From Theobroma cacao (Eukaryota; Streptophyta; Magnoliopsida; Malvales; Malvaceae): a DNA stretch of 64,000 nt. The stretch covers positions 13,854,860-13,918,859 of the forward strand of contig NC_030851.1 of the NCBI RefSeq assembly GCF_000208745.1, read 5' to 3'. Within the stretch, counting starts at the first letter, position 1, and each line of letters starts with the position of its first letter. The position numbers were made by a program, and so were the translations under genes. Below, in pieces: positions 21,470-31,971 of the stretch. The notes under the pieces were generated by a model, which did not search any database, was not told the DNA's origin, and saw only the letters and a list, made by a program, of their open reading frames with translations.

Positions 21470-23005
21470 TGACCATGTTTACCACAATTATAACATCTAG
21501 GTAATGTTTTCCACAATTATAACATCTAGGTAATGTTTTAGCTAAATTTTTATTGTGGTATACATCTCTTTTTGAAGATTCATTTTTCAAACATTTAAGA
21601 GCTGTGTTTTCATCAAGAATTATTTGCAAAGCTTCAGACTTGTTTTCCAGCTCTTGTTTTAAAACCTCAGAGTATGTTTTTGAGTGTTTTAACTCAACTT
21701 GCAAAATATTTCTTTGCTCAAAAAAAGAAGTAAATTCTTGTTTGATTTGTTCCAAATCATTTTCAAGTGATGCAGCCTTTTTCTTTAATGATTTGTATTT
21801 TGAAAAGAGTTTTTCAAATTCATCATAAAGGTACTCATACTCATCTTGTAAATCATCATAAAAATTAATGCAGGGGGATGAAGATACCTCTGTTTCATCC
21901 TCTTGTGCCATTAAACAGATGTTTGCTCTTTCCTTAGATTTTTCATCATCAGTTTCAGAGCTTAATGTGTCACTGTCCGACCATGCAGCTGCCACCATTG
22001 CTTTCTTGGATTTCTTATTTTTCTTGGGAGTTTCATCTTTCAGCAATGGACACTCAGACTTGAAGTGACCAGGTTTCTTGCACTCGTAGCAGATGAGCTC
22101 CTCTTTTTTTGTTGGAGTCAATTTTATTTCTGTTTTTCCACAAGGCACCTTGGTCTTTCCTGAAACCTCTTCTAGCTAGTCTTCAATTTCTTTTTCTCAT
22201 TAGCTTTCTGAATTTTCTTCCAACCAGAGCTAATTCTTCATCATCATCACAAGAAAGCTATTCCAGCTCTTCTTCAAGGATGCTGGTTTTAAGTGCAATA
22301 CTCTTTTTCTTTTCCTTTGCTTCCCTTCGGTCTTCTTCTTCTTCTTCCTTAAGCTCCAGCTCATGAGTGAGAAGAGAACCACAAATCTCATCAAGTGTGA
22401 TGATGTTCAGATCTTTAGCCTCTCTTATGGCAGTCACTTTAGGCATTCAGTTTTTTGGTAGACTCCTAAGCAGTCTTTTTAGTAATTCATGTTCAGGAAT
22501 AGGCTTGCCTAGCTGACTCAATTTATTTGTGATGTTTGTAAACCTATCAAACATGCTGGTGATGTCTTCACCAGGCTCCATTTTGAACATTTCATAATTA
22601 TGTATTAACAAAGTAATTTTGGACTCCTTTACCTGAGAAGTCCCTTCATGAATTATTCTAAATTTTTCCCACACTTGCTTAGCTGTTGTACAGCTTGAAA
22701 CTTTGTTAAATTCAGTGGGGGAAAATGCACAATGCAATGTGTTGATGGCCTTAAAATTTATTTGAACTTTCTTAGTTTCAGTCTCAGTCCATTTCAGACC
22801 TTGGCTTGGGCATCAACTCATTTGTCACTACATTCACGGTTGAGGGAATAAAGGGTCCATCAGTTATGACATCCCACATTTCATAGTCTATAGCCCTAAT
22901 ATAGATTGACATTCTTGTGCTCCAATAAGGGTAATTAGAGCCATCAAACAGAGATGGTCTGTTTGTTGATTGACCCTTAGCAACTATGGATTTTTGTTGA
23001 GCCAT
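21470..23005 (-). pseudogene. Copia gag (nucleocapsid polyprotein), disrupted
   Basis: ATG at 23005 (MAQQKSIVAKGQS, then RPSLFDGSNYPYWSTRM, the usual copia gag N-terminus). After a frame break at ~22780-22740 comes the UBN2-type capsid segment (TTAKQVWEKF, MFKMEPGEDITSMFDRF, LLRSLPKN). Then a Glu/Lys-rich linker with LDEICGSLLTHELEL, and a first zinc knuckle CYECKKPGHFKSEC. A coiled-coil-like stretch around 21900-21600 is rich in Leu, Glu and Lys. The second knuckle begins CYNCGKH but is first disturbed by a 29-bp duplication and then split by solo LTR-A. The protein would package element RNA in cytoplasmic particles; this copy cannot make it. Confidence 0.9.
21482..21539. repeat. 29-bp tandem duplication in the second gag zinc knuckle
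   Basis: Two adjacent copies beginning CCACAATTATAACATCTAGG at 21482 and 21511. Because 29 is not a multiple of three, the downstream knuckle is read out of frame. The second copy on the minus strand still encodes PRCYNCGKHGHL in its own frame. Confidence 0.9.
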
Positions 23006-23049
23006 TTGGATCCTCCCAAATGATGTTAAGCCTTAATAACAGGGAATTA

Positions 23050-23061
23050 GCTTTGATACCA
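23050..23061 (-). promoter_or_regulatory. Primer binding site, initiator-Met tRNA (Copia)
   Basis: The minus strand reads TGGTATCAAAGC two bases after the 5' LTR end. This is one mismatch from the standard TGGTATCAGAGC and marks the start of first-strand synthesis. Confidence 0.85.
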
Positions 23062-23063
23062 AT

Positions 23064-24135
23064 TGTTGGTCCCTATAATATGTGCTAGAAGGGGGTGAAT
23101 AGCACAATTTGGCTCTTAACAATATTGGAAACTAATTTTCAGAACTTAAGAAATAAAAACAAAGTATAAGATGCATAACAATTTAGAGTGGTTCGGTACA
23201 AGACCTACATCCACTATCTTGATTATCCAACCAAGGATTTTCTCACAAATTCACTAAACATCGGTGAAATTCACAAGCTTTCACCAAGCTTTACAATGGC
23301 TTTTATCAGGCTCAGCCCAAACCTTTTACACTAGTTTTTCACGAGCTCAACTAAAACCCCAAGGTGGTTTTCCAAGGCTCAACCACAACCTAAAACAATC
23401 AAGCTATCCCAAGCTTGAATAACCCTTTAGAGTGACTTCCTCACTCTAAGAATACAAGAGAAGTAGTAAAAAAAGGTACCTATGATCACCGGTTGATCTA
23501 AGTGGTACAAGATTAAGTGCTAAATACAAATGCAAAGAGTAGGCGTTTAAGTGCAGACAAGTGCAGTGAAGCTTTTCTGGTTTTTTGACTTTCTATAGCT
23601 CAAATCTCATTCAAGGCTTCAAAAAACTTGTTTCTCATTGTTGGAAGACATTTTTATACTTGGAGATGCAACTCTGATGGCAGTTTGATAGTTTATGGCC
23701 GTTGAGAATAGTTGAGGATGAGTTCTAGCCGTTAATCTGTCTTGTAGTGCTCTGGTTCAAATTACAAACAAAGAGCTCTTAGTCGACTGACTTAGTCGAC
23801 TAAGTTGATTCTGTTTTTGGTTTGCAGATCTTGGTAGAGAGCACTTAGTCGACTGACTTGGTCGACTAAGTTGGTTTTGTTTCTTAAACTCTTCAGCCTG
23901 CCATTTCTCCAATTTGAAACTTGGTCAACCAATATTCTTCCTTGTTTCACCAATAGGCTTTCTCTTTGTTAGATAGTTATATCTTGTCATTTTTATCCCT
24001 CTTTTTCTTTTGATGTACTCTTTGAGGAGTTAAATGATTAATTTTATATATTAATTTTCCTGCACACTCAAGTAAAGATATTAGACATAAATGAATGGAA
24101 ATGTTTTATTATCATCAAAAACTAATGGACCAACA
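23064..24135 (-). mobile_element. 5' LTR of the Copia element (1072 bp)
   Basis: Pairs with 13080-14152. On the minus strand it lies upstream of the PBS and gag. It ends next to the ATAAG target duplication (24136-24140). Confidence 0.92.
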
Positions 24136-26193
24136 ATAAGAACATCTTCAATAATTTCCCTCGAGTAAACATATGAACAATCAACCAATTGTAGTGTAAC
24201 AAAAATGGGTTTGTATGCCCTAAACCAAGTTTCTCAAATATTGATAATGACATTAAATTTATACTTGCACCCAAATCATTAATGTTTTAGCAAAAAATAA
24301 ATTACCAATAGTGTAAGGGATTGTGAAACTACCAGGATCCTTGAGTTTTTGTGGCAATTTATTTTGGAGGATTGCACTACATTTTTTTGTAAAAGAAATG
24401 GTTTCATATTCACCTAATTTTCTCTTCTTAGAAAGGATGTCTTCCAAGAACTTAACATAACTTGGCATTTGTTCAAAAGCTTTAGCAAATGGAATATTTA
24501 TGTGTAGTTTCTTGAAAACATCTACAAATTTTTGAAACTGCTTATCAAGCTTTTACTTTTGGAGCCTATAAGGAAATGGAGGTGGAAGATGGTTGACTTG
24601 AGAAGTCACTTGATTTTCAACTTTTTCATCATCTTTCTTTTCAACTTCAACAATTACCTCTTCATCATCAACATGCTCTTTTGAAGATTAAATTGATTTT
24701 TCACTTACCCCTTCAACATTTTTTCCATTTCTTAGAGTGATTGCCTTGCATTGTTCCTTACCTTTGAGGTTGGCTTGAGTATCACTTGGCAAGGTAACTT
24801 GGGGTCTATTATTGATAGAGCTAGCAAATTGTCCCACTTGAGTCTCAAGATTAATGTCGCTTGACTCTAAATTATGGCATCATTTTTTGCCATATATTTC
24901 ATGAGAATATCTTTCAAGGTAGGCTTCTTTTCAAAGATGGAAGGTTTAGCTTATTGTGGAAAGCCAAAAGGGATGTTTGGCCTTGGATTTAAAGGTCCAA
25001 GGTTGTTGTTCTATGAAAAATTGGGATAGTTTCTCCAACCAAGATTATAAGTGTCGAAATATGGATTCTTTTGTTTCTTGTTAAAGGTCCCAACAAACTC
25101 AATTGCTTAATAATTAAATAGATGTTGATCACTTGAATGGCTATCTCCACACAAATCACAAGTTATAAAGGAGTTTGGGACAACATTAACTCCTATTGTA
25201 TCAAATCTCTTTGTCAAAATAGCTACTTGTGTAGTCAAGGCATTAAATGCATCAATCTCAAAAAAGTTAGCAGTTTTTCTAGAACCAAATCTTTCTAAAG
25301 GCCATCGGTAATTATTAAAAGCCATCTCTTCCAACAAGTTATAAGCTTCATTAGGATTCTTACCCATTAATGCCTTACCAACAGTAGCATCAATTGTAGA
25401 TCTGATTGAACTTACCAACCCATTATAAAATGTCTAAACTTGTAGCCATTAAGGAAGCCCATGGTGTAGAAACCTTCTAAGTAGATCCTTAAATCGCTCC
25501 CAAGCTTCATACAAGTACTCACCATCAAATTGTATAAAAGCAATTATATCATTCCTCATTTTTACAGTCTTGGCTGGTGGAAAAAAAATTACAAAGAATT
25601 TCTGAGCTAAGTCTTTCCACGTAGTGATAGATCCCGTTCGAAGTGAATTTAGCCAGCTCTTTGCCGTATCCCTCTACGAAAAAGGAAAGTGTCTCAATCT
25701 GATAGCATCATCAGTCACCCCCATTGTACCTAAAAGTGTCACAAATTTCCAAGAAATTCACAATATGAGAATTAGGATCATTACTAGGTAACACATGAAA
25801 CTAAACTAAAGACTAAATTATTTGAATATAAGCAGGCTTGATTTCAAAATTATTTGCATTGACGAGGGGTCTTCTAATGCTTTGGTGCAAGCCTTATAAG
25901 AGAGGAACAACATAATCTTGTAAACTTTGTTCTCTTCAAGAATCTGATTGGCAGCATTGTTGCCATTATTATTTTTATTTTCAACCATTGTCTAATTTAG
26001 AGTTTAAAATTGTAAATTTTCCCTTCGAAGTCTTCTAAAAGTTCTTTCTATCTTTGGATCAAAAGGAATAAGATTCAAGTTTCTCCTTTGCATACAATGA
26101 CCAAAGATGTCTGAAAACAAGAAAAATAAAGTTTTAATTAAGACTAAATTTTCTTCGTATTAATATTAGTAAAAATTCTAAAAAACAATTCCC
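24136..26193 (-). pseudogene. Athila/Tat-like Gypsy gag and protease remnant
   Basis: The minus strand from ~26000: gag with a TFYNGL segment, RSTIDATVGKALMGKNPNEAYNLLEEMAFNNYRW and a CDLCGDSHSSDQ knuckle (25418-25107). Then MPSYVKFLEDILSKKRKL and LPQKLKDPGSFTIPYTIGN (24468-24290), and the protease motif DLGASINLMS in a shifted frame (~24265-24235). These strings are typical of the Athila/Tat group. Stops replace Gln or another residue before TFYNGL. Sequence ends at the Copia insertion; the next element on the other side is not Athila. Immediately below the LTR the strand reads GGGAATTG, where a primer site would be expected; the PBS has gone. Confidence 0.85.
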
Positions 26194-27797
26194 TGATGAC
26201 AATGCGAAAAATTTATTCTAATTTCCTACCCACACTAATATATATGTATCGAACAGATAATATATTGATAAATAGAGTGTCGATCCCATGAAAAATTGAT
26301 CTAAAATTTCACTAAGTACTAAAATTAACACAATTCAGTCTTATCCAAACAAACAAAATCAAGTTACTAAATAATTTAGAAACTAACTACATCTAATTAA
26401 CAAGAATTTAAACTAAAAAATCAAAGCAATAATAAAATTGGATAAAAATCAACTCAAACAAGCCTAGAATTAAATTATCCTTCACATTTCATCAAAATCT
26501 TACCTCTCTCTCTTAACTTATTCCAATGGGTTGAATTGTTAACCTAAAGTCCTTAATTATTTATAAAGCTTTCTCGAAATTCTTATAAAAACATCTATTT
26601 TAATCAAAACACTATATCTTTTTGTGAATTGAAATTAAAATAAACTCATTAAGTTCAATCTCTAATACTGGCTACATACAGCATATAGATGTATCTCTAT
26701 CCTATACACATATCAATTTATTTATCGAAGCAAATAAATATGATCATATACTATTCCAAATTTTAGACTACTCTAAACTCCCTCTCTTAAGTTATGTTTA
26801 GATTTTCAAATCAATTTAATTGGTGATCAATCAATCAAAAGCATTAAGAACAAATTGGAATAAACAATTCAATTCCATTGAAAATAAGAAAGAAATAGAT
26901 TAAAATTTTAAACTACATGTGAGTTTAATTACAATCTTAGAGAAAGGAAATTAGCTACTCATAATTGCAATAATAAATAAAAACATATGAAGTTTAGCCA
27001 TCAAGAGTTATAAGAATAATAAAAGCTAAGGAAAAAGGAAAAAAGACAAATATTGGCAACCTTAATCTTCAATCTTCAATCTTCAACCTCAACTTCTAAC
27101 TTCTTAAATCTCTCTTAGGGTTGTCTTTTTATAGCTAACTTCTCCTTAAGCTACATTTAAATACCATTAACTTAACCCAATCTTTCCTAATTCTACCTAC
27201 TTGGCTCTTAATATAGGCTTAAAATAATTATAGAACCCATAAAACTTTAATCAGCCTATAGCTTTTTCTTTTTCACACTAATTCCTCAGATTTTTCCTCT
27301 TGACGTCGCGACACATCCCCTCGATGCCATGGCGTTGGCTTGGGTTCAAGTCTTCTCTTACTGACTATTACACTCTATCAACTTTCAAGGCATTTTACTC
27401 CATCTTCAAGACAAACTGGGCAAAATGATCTCATAAAAGTTATATCTCTATTTTTTAGCTTTCTAATGGTCTAAGAATCATGTCATTTAGACATCTGGAG
27501 TGAAAGCTATACTTGAAATACCGCAACATGTACAATCAAAACCTTGGTCCTTTAATCACCTTTCTTCACCAATTTGAAACCTTTTTCCTAAAAATCCTAC
27601 AAAAGTATAAAACTAATAAATAATAATTAAAATGAAGTAAGTAAACATAAAAATAGCATAAAATAAAATGACTTAATAAAGTAAACTAATTAGAAAAACA
27701 ACTAAAAATAACAAAATCCTAATCTAAACTCAAAAATTTAGCTAGCTTTTAATAATAAAATGAGGCAAAATAATTCTATAAAATAAAATTATCAACA
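26194..27797 (-). mobile_element. 5' LTR of the Athila/Tat-like element (1604 bp)
   Basis: On the plus strand TGATGACAATGCG...AATTATCAACA; on the minus strand TGTTGATAATTTT...GCATTGTCATCA, with gag downstream. It contains a GACGTCGCGACA segment (~27303) and GTGTCGATCCC (~26278), landmarks I associate with Athila/Tat LTRs. It interrupts the LINE that resumes at 27798, so the first bases GCTTT are the likely target sequence. The other end of the element is not identified. Confidence 0.8.
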
Positions 27798-28029
27798 GCT
27801 TTTGATTTCGAAAATCAATATTAATGGTCTTGAGCAAAATATAGAATGTGAAGGTCTTCCGAGAATTTGCTTTACTTGTGGATGTTATAGCTGCACGAAA
27901 AAGATATGTTTTAAAAACCCAGTCAAACTAATTATTAATCCTAAGGGTGGATCCACACACAAGAAGAAGGTTGTTGTCGGGGACACTTCCTTTGGTCCTT
28001 GGGTGATGGTGACCAAGAGACAACATTAT
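27798..28029 (+). pseudogene. LINE (L1-type) ORF1 zinc-knuckle fragment
   Basis: The plus frame reads LLISKININGLEQNIECEGL, then PRICFTCGCYSCTKKIC, then SFGPWVMVTKRQ. This is the plant LINE ORF1 pattern EGLP-x-ICF-x-CG...FGPW. The His of the CCHC knuckle is replaced by Cys (Y-S-C instead of Y-G-H). Upstream ORF1 is cut off by the Athila-like LTR. It continues at 30679 after the solo LTR. Confidence 0.8.
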
Positions 28030-30678
28030 TGCCACAACCCAAATTTCATGCTATGATCGACGCATGGGCCCAATGAGCATAGCCCACTAAGCCCAAGCAA
28101 GCCTATTTAAGCAATTTAGATCGTTAATCCCAACCATCATTTCTAAAATCACATATTGTAATTCTAAACTAAAAATATTTCAATCACATTTTATAGTGAC
28201 CCAATACTCACCATTTTATTATGCCAAAATAATGTCACCCGTTTGCCAACTCATAGTGGCATCAGTAATCAAATATACATATTTGACTTATAACATGGAT
28301 CTTAGCATATTACATTACTTATATGCATTCACAGGTAACAGATTCTTGACCGTCAGCGGAGTGACCGTGGGTGAAGGTACAGCTACTGAGATGCCATAGA
28401 ACTTACCAAGAAGGCGAGCATACGTGGACAACTCAATCTCGGTCCCAACTGCCTCCAAATCTAAAAACATGAAGTTTAAAAACGTGAGTATAAAACTCAG
28501 TGAGTGAACATAAGAAGGGAACAAGCAATCGATAAGGGGAACTTGGAAATCATGATGCATTTGTTTCAAAAACAATACAATTGATTTAATTTCTTACTGA
28601 AAACCCCTCATTTCAAACTTTGATTAATAACCTCATAGTGTTTCAAAAACACATGATCAATCCATGAAGTTAAATGGATGAAAAATATGTCAAAATCAAG
28701 CTAGGTAGCAAGCAGGACAGCAAGTTTCTCGCTCCAGCGAGAAACAATTTTAGTTTTCATATGTTTCAGTTTTTCTAGAATATCTCCCACTACAGAAGTC
28801 CAATTGACCTTATTTTTAAACCATTAGAAATCTAAGAGGTTGGGCTACAACTTTTATGTTTACCACTTTTCCCAGTTCTAACCGAAAAGTGGTCAAAATC
28901 CTTATCAAATTGGAAGAATTGCACCAGAATTTTGGGACCACCCGAGAGTTTCTCGCTGCAACGAGAATCCATTTTCGCTGCAGCGAGAATTCTTTTTTGC
29001 TGTAGCAAGAAACAAGACTGGTTTGTGCTCCCACCACCCAAGAGTTTCTCGCTGCAGTGAGATTCAGGGTAGATGACAATTAAGGGATTTTCACATGCCA
29101 CAAAATCCATTCCTACCATATTGCACATCAAAGTGAACACATTGACAATAATCAAGTTTCTCATTATTCATTTCAATCACATACTATAATCATAAACTTT
29201 CTATCACATATACATATATAAACATATATAAACACGTACACCACCCCACTTCATTCATTGTCATGTGCACTCCCTACTCGCACATGGTCGGGTCATCATC
29301 GGCTTATGCACACTCTCTACTCGCACATAGCCGGGTCATCATCAGCTCATGTGCACTCCCACATCGTACATAACTGGGTCATCATCAGCTCATGTGCACT
29401 CCCACATCGCACATAGTTGGGTCATCATTATCACACAATATTATTCATCAATGCACAACATATATTCATATATATACATACCAACATAATATAGGAGAAC
29501 ATGGATTCATCTTTTTACACATTTCATATCACAACATCAAAACATTTTATCAAGGGCTTGTTCCCATGCATAATTTAATGAAAAACCAAGTAAAATCATT
29601 TAAATGCTTCATCCCAACACATATGTATTTTCCAAAAACACTTTGATGCAAGTTCACTCACTGATATTTGTTGAATCTTTAATTGACTCTAACTTCGATT
29701 ATTGCTTCAAACTGACATGTGAGGCCTCGTTGGAACCTATCTCACACAATATAACCATCAAAAATATAACAACCCACAATTCTAATTATTAGCCATCTCT
29801 AACCACCTAAAATCAACCTTAACTCATCTCTCACCTCGGTGGACTTATAGTTGAACTCCTTTTCAAGAGTTTTCAATCTACTATGGCAAGTCTCTCTTTC
29901 TCTCTCTAAAATTTTTCACTAGTGAGAGAAAGTGTTGAACAAAGACTTTTAAGGGTTTTAAGGTGGGAGGGTGAAAGAGCACCAAAGGTTCTATGGATAA
30001 GTGCACCAAAGCATGTAAATTAAAGTTAATTTGAGAGAGCTATGGAAGCTTTATGGGAGGCTCCCATAGAGATGAAGAAACGTGAGATGGGAAGGGAATA
30101 AGAAATGGTTGGAAGCTGCTAGAAATTGCTAGAGCTTTAGATATTTATATCTAAAGTTTATCCAATTTTTCATATAATTTACCAAAATACCCTCCATAAG
30201 GTGACTTTGTCTTCTTCTTTCCTTCGGTTCAACTTTTTACTCTTTGGACACTAAGACAAAATACTCAAGTTTTTCATGTAATTTACCAAAATGCCCTCCA
30301 TAATGGTCTAAAAGTACTCAAGTTCCCGAAAACTTAAAAATTTAGACCCTAGATGTAAAATGACCATTTTACCCTTACCTTGGAAATCATCATTATTTCT
30401 ATGTCTTTCATCATTTTATCCTTATTTTCATCATTCATTTATGCCTTAAGCCTACTTAAGCCTTAATAATGTTTGAAAGCATACTTCTAGGGGCTCACTA
30501 AAGAAAATGACGAAATTACTCCTAGTCCGTTTTATCGCTTCTACTTCTAGTTACGTGTCTATAAAAGTCGACGTTTCACAGGTTCACTTTTGAATTACCC
30601 CTTTTTACTCGGTAATCAACCTCAAATTAGCAACCAATAAGCATTGTTAGCCACTACATCAAAGTACGAGGTACTACA
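28030..30678 (-). mobile_element. Solo LTR, family B, copy 2 (minus), inside LINE ORF1
   Basis: On the plus strand TGCCACAACCC...GTACTACA; target duplication ATTAT at 28025-28029 and 30679-30683. Excising it makes LINE ORF1 read VTKRQHY-HPCKQ without a break. It carries the reverse-complement LTR-B landmarks: GGGCCCAATGAG, CTCAGTGAGTGAACATAAGAAGGG, CTCGCTGCAGCGAG-type palindromes (28724-29060) and the TGTGCACTCCC minisatellite. Its 2649 bp include ~100 bp at the LTR start (TGTAGTACCTCGTAC) that are absent from the LTR at 40623. Confidence 0.9.
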
Positions 30679-31971
30679 ATTATCATCCATGCAAACAAAG
30701 TGTTGTAGTCACCAAACAAGGCCTTAAATTATCGTGATGGCAAAAGAATTGTAATGGCAGTGGATCTCATTTTGCGATCTTTCAAAAAGAGGAAACTGAT
30801 TTGGTGACAAGAGATTTGCAAGAGAAAATCATAATAAAGTGCCAATCCATCATTCAATCCTCAAATTTTTTGAATTTGAAAAGGAGTGATGTTGTTTATA
30901 AGCCTAAGAAAATTTTAAATGAGAAGTACTTAGCAGGATCCTTTAAAATCCATGATGTGCCACATGATGTGATTGATTCATGTGGGCCCATGCAAAAGTA
31001 ACCCAATGTTGACAAACCCAATAACATGGGAAATCCTAAAAGCCAAACCACTTCTGTCTTCCCATGGATTAGAATTCAAAATTTGAAATCAATAAAGTAA
31101 CCTTCCATGCTTCATATGCAACTACCAACTTAAAAGATATCTTTCCCATGCAAATAACCTCAGTTCCTAAAACTTTCACACCTTACACCGTCTTTTTTAA
31201 ACCTTGAAAATCACAAAATTGATCCACCTACCAAATCAGTTCTAGCTCACAAAATCAAAGCCCTCTAGTCATTGCATAATGGTAGCAGAGGAGTAGTTAT
31301 CGATCGCAATGGTAAACAACTTCACAAAAAAATTCTAATAGGTGATTGAGAATGGCTTTCTAAAAAATAAGGCTTAGGCACAAAATATCAAGCAAGATGG
31401 CTTTATTTTCAATCCCATGCAATTGATTAAAAGTAAACTTAGTGATCGTGTGGCCGATAAGGTGCTAATGGTCGAAGAAATGGCAACGTTCAATACAGTT
31501 ATGGTTTTTGATAAAAACTAGAAGGATAGACCTTTTGTGTTTGTTTTATTATTTCTTGATTTTGGTTATGGATATGAACTTACTTGTGTGGAACTACCGA
31601 GTGGCAGGTAATTAATCATTTTTGAATATGATTAAAGACTTTTGTAGATAGTTTGCACCTTTACTATTGGTTCTAGTTGAGCCATGAATTAGTAAAACTA
31701 CCACAAATAACATTATCCATAAGATTGGATTTGAATTCTCAAATCGTATTAAAGCTAATGGGTTTTAGGTGGAATTCTGCTCATGTGGAATCTTCGAATT
31801 TCAGTTAGAAATTTGATGAATAATAGTTAATTTTTACTTTGCACGGTGGAGTTAGAGAATGGTCAATAATGTTTTCTCACAAGGATTTACGAGGTATCCT
31901 ACACCGACTGCTTGTCGTGCCCTTTAGGATGATATTTAAATTATAACAGATACAATTATGGGTCCTTGGTT
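30679..31971 (+). pseudogene. LINE ORF1 tail and ORF2 endonuclease fragment
   Basis: ORF1 resumes with HPCKQSVVVTKQGLKLS and continues GSGSHFAIFQKEE. At ~31640-31970 an endonuclease-type segment appears with stops: LLLVLVEP, NIIHKIGFEFSNRIKANGF, and a final DTIMGPWF, which corresponds to the block just before the GDFN motif of plant LINE endonucleases. The frame is cut exactly at the solo LTR starting at 31972. No LINE reverse transcriptase follows on the other side. Confidence 0.75.

Larger units (their letters stand above)
13080..24135 (-). mobile_element. Complete SIRE/Maximus-like Ty1/copia element with nested insertions
   Basis: Boundaries: LTR 13080-14152 and LTR 23064-24135, both TGTTGG...CCAACA on the plus strand. 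Target duplication ATAAG at 13075-13079 and 24136-24140. Order on the minus strand: 5' LTR, Met-tRNA PBS, gag with two zinc knuckles, protease, integrase, RT, RNase H, an extra ORF, PPT, 3' LTR. This is the copia order PR-INT-RT-RH. Two younger insertions are present: the solo LTR-A at 18641-21464 and an LTR-B-like fragment at 14233-14866. Net element length without these is about 7.6 kb. Many stops and frameshifts make it non-autonomous. Confidence 0.92.

Noticed and set aside
22109..22366. Plus-strand Ser-rich frame opposite Copia gag
   Set aside because: It is the antisense of the Glu/Lys-rich gag linker; the minus strand has clear gag motifs.
24136..27797. Treating the Athila-like gag and the chromovirus RT as one element
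   Set aside because: The terminal LTRs differ completely (1604 bp TGTTGATAA-type versus 521 bp TGTGACAG-type) and ~200 residues between protease and RT are missing, so a single native element is unlikely.
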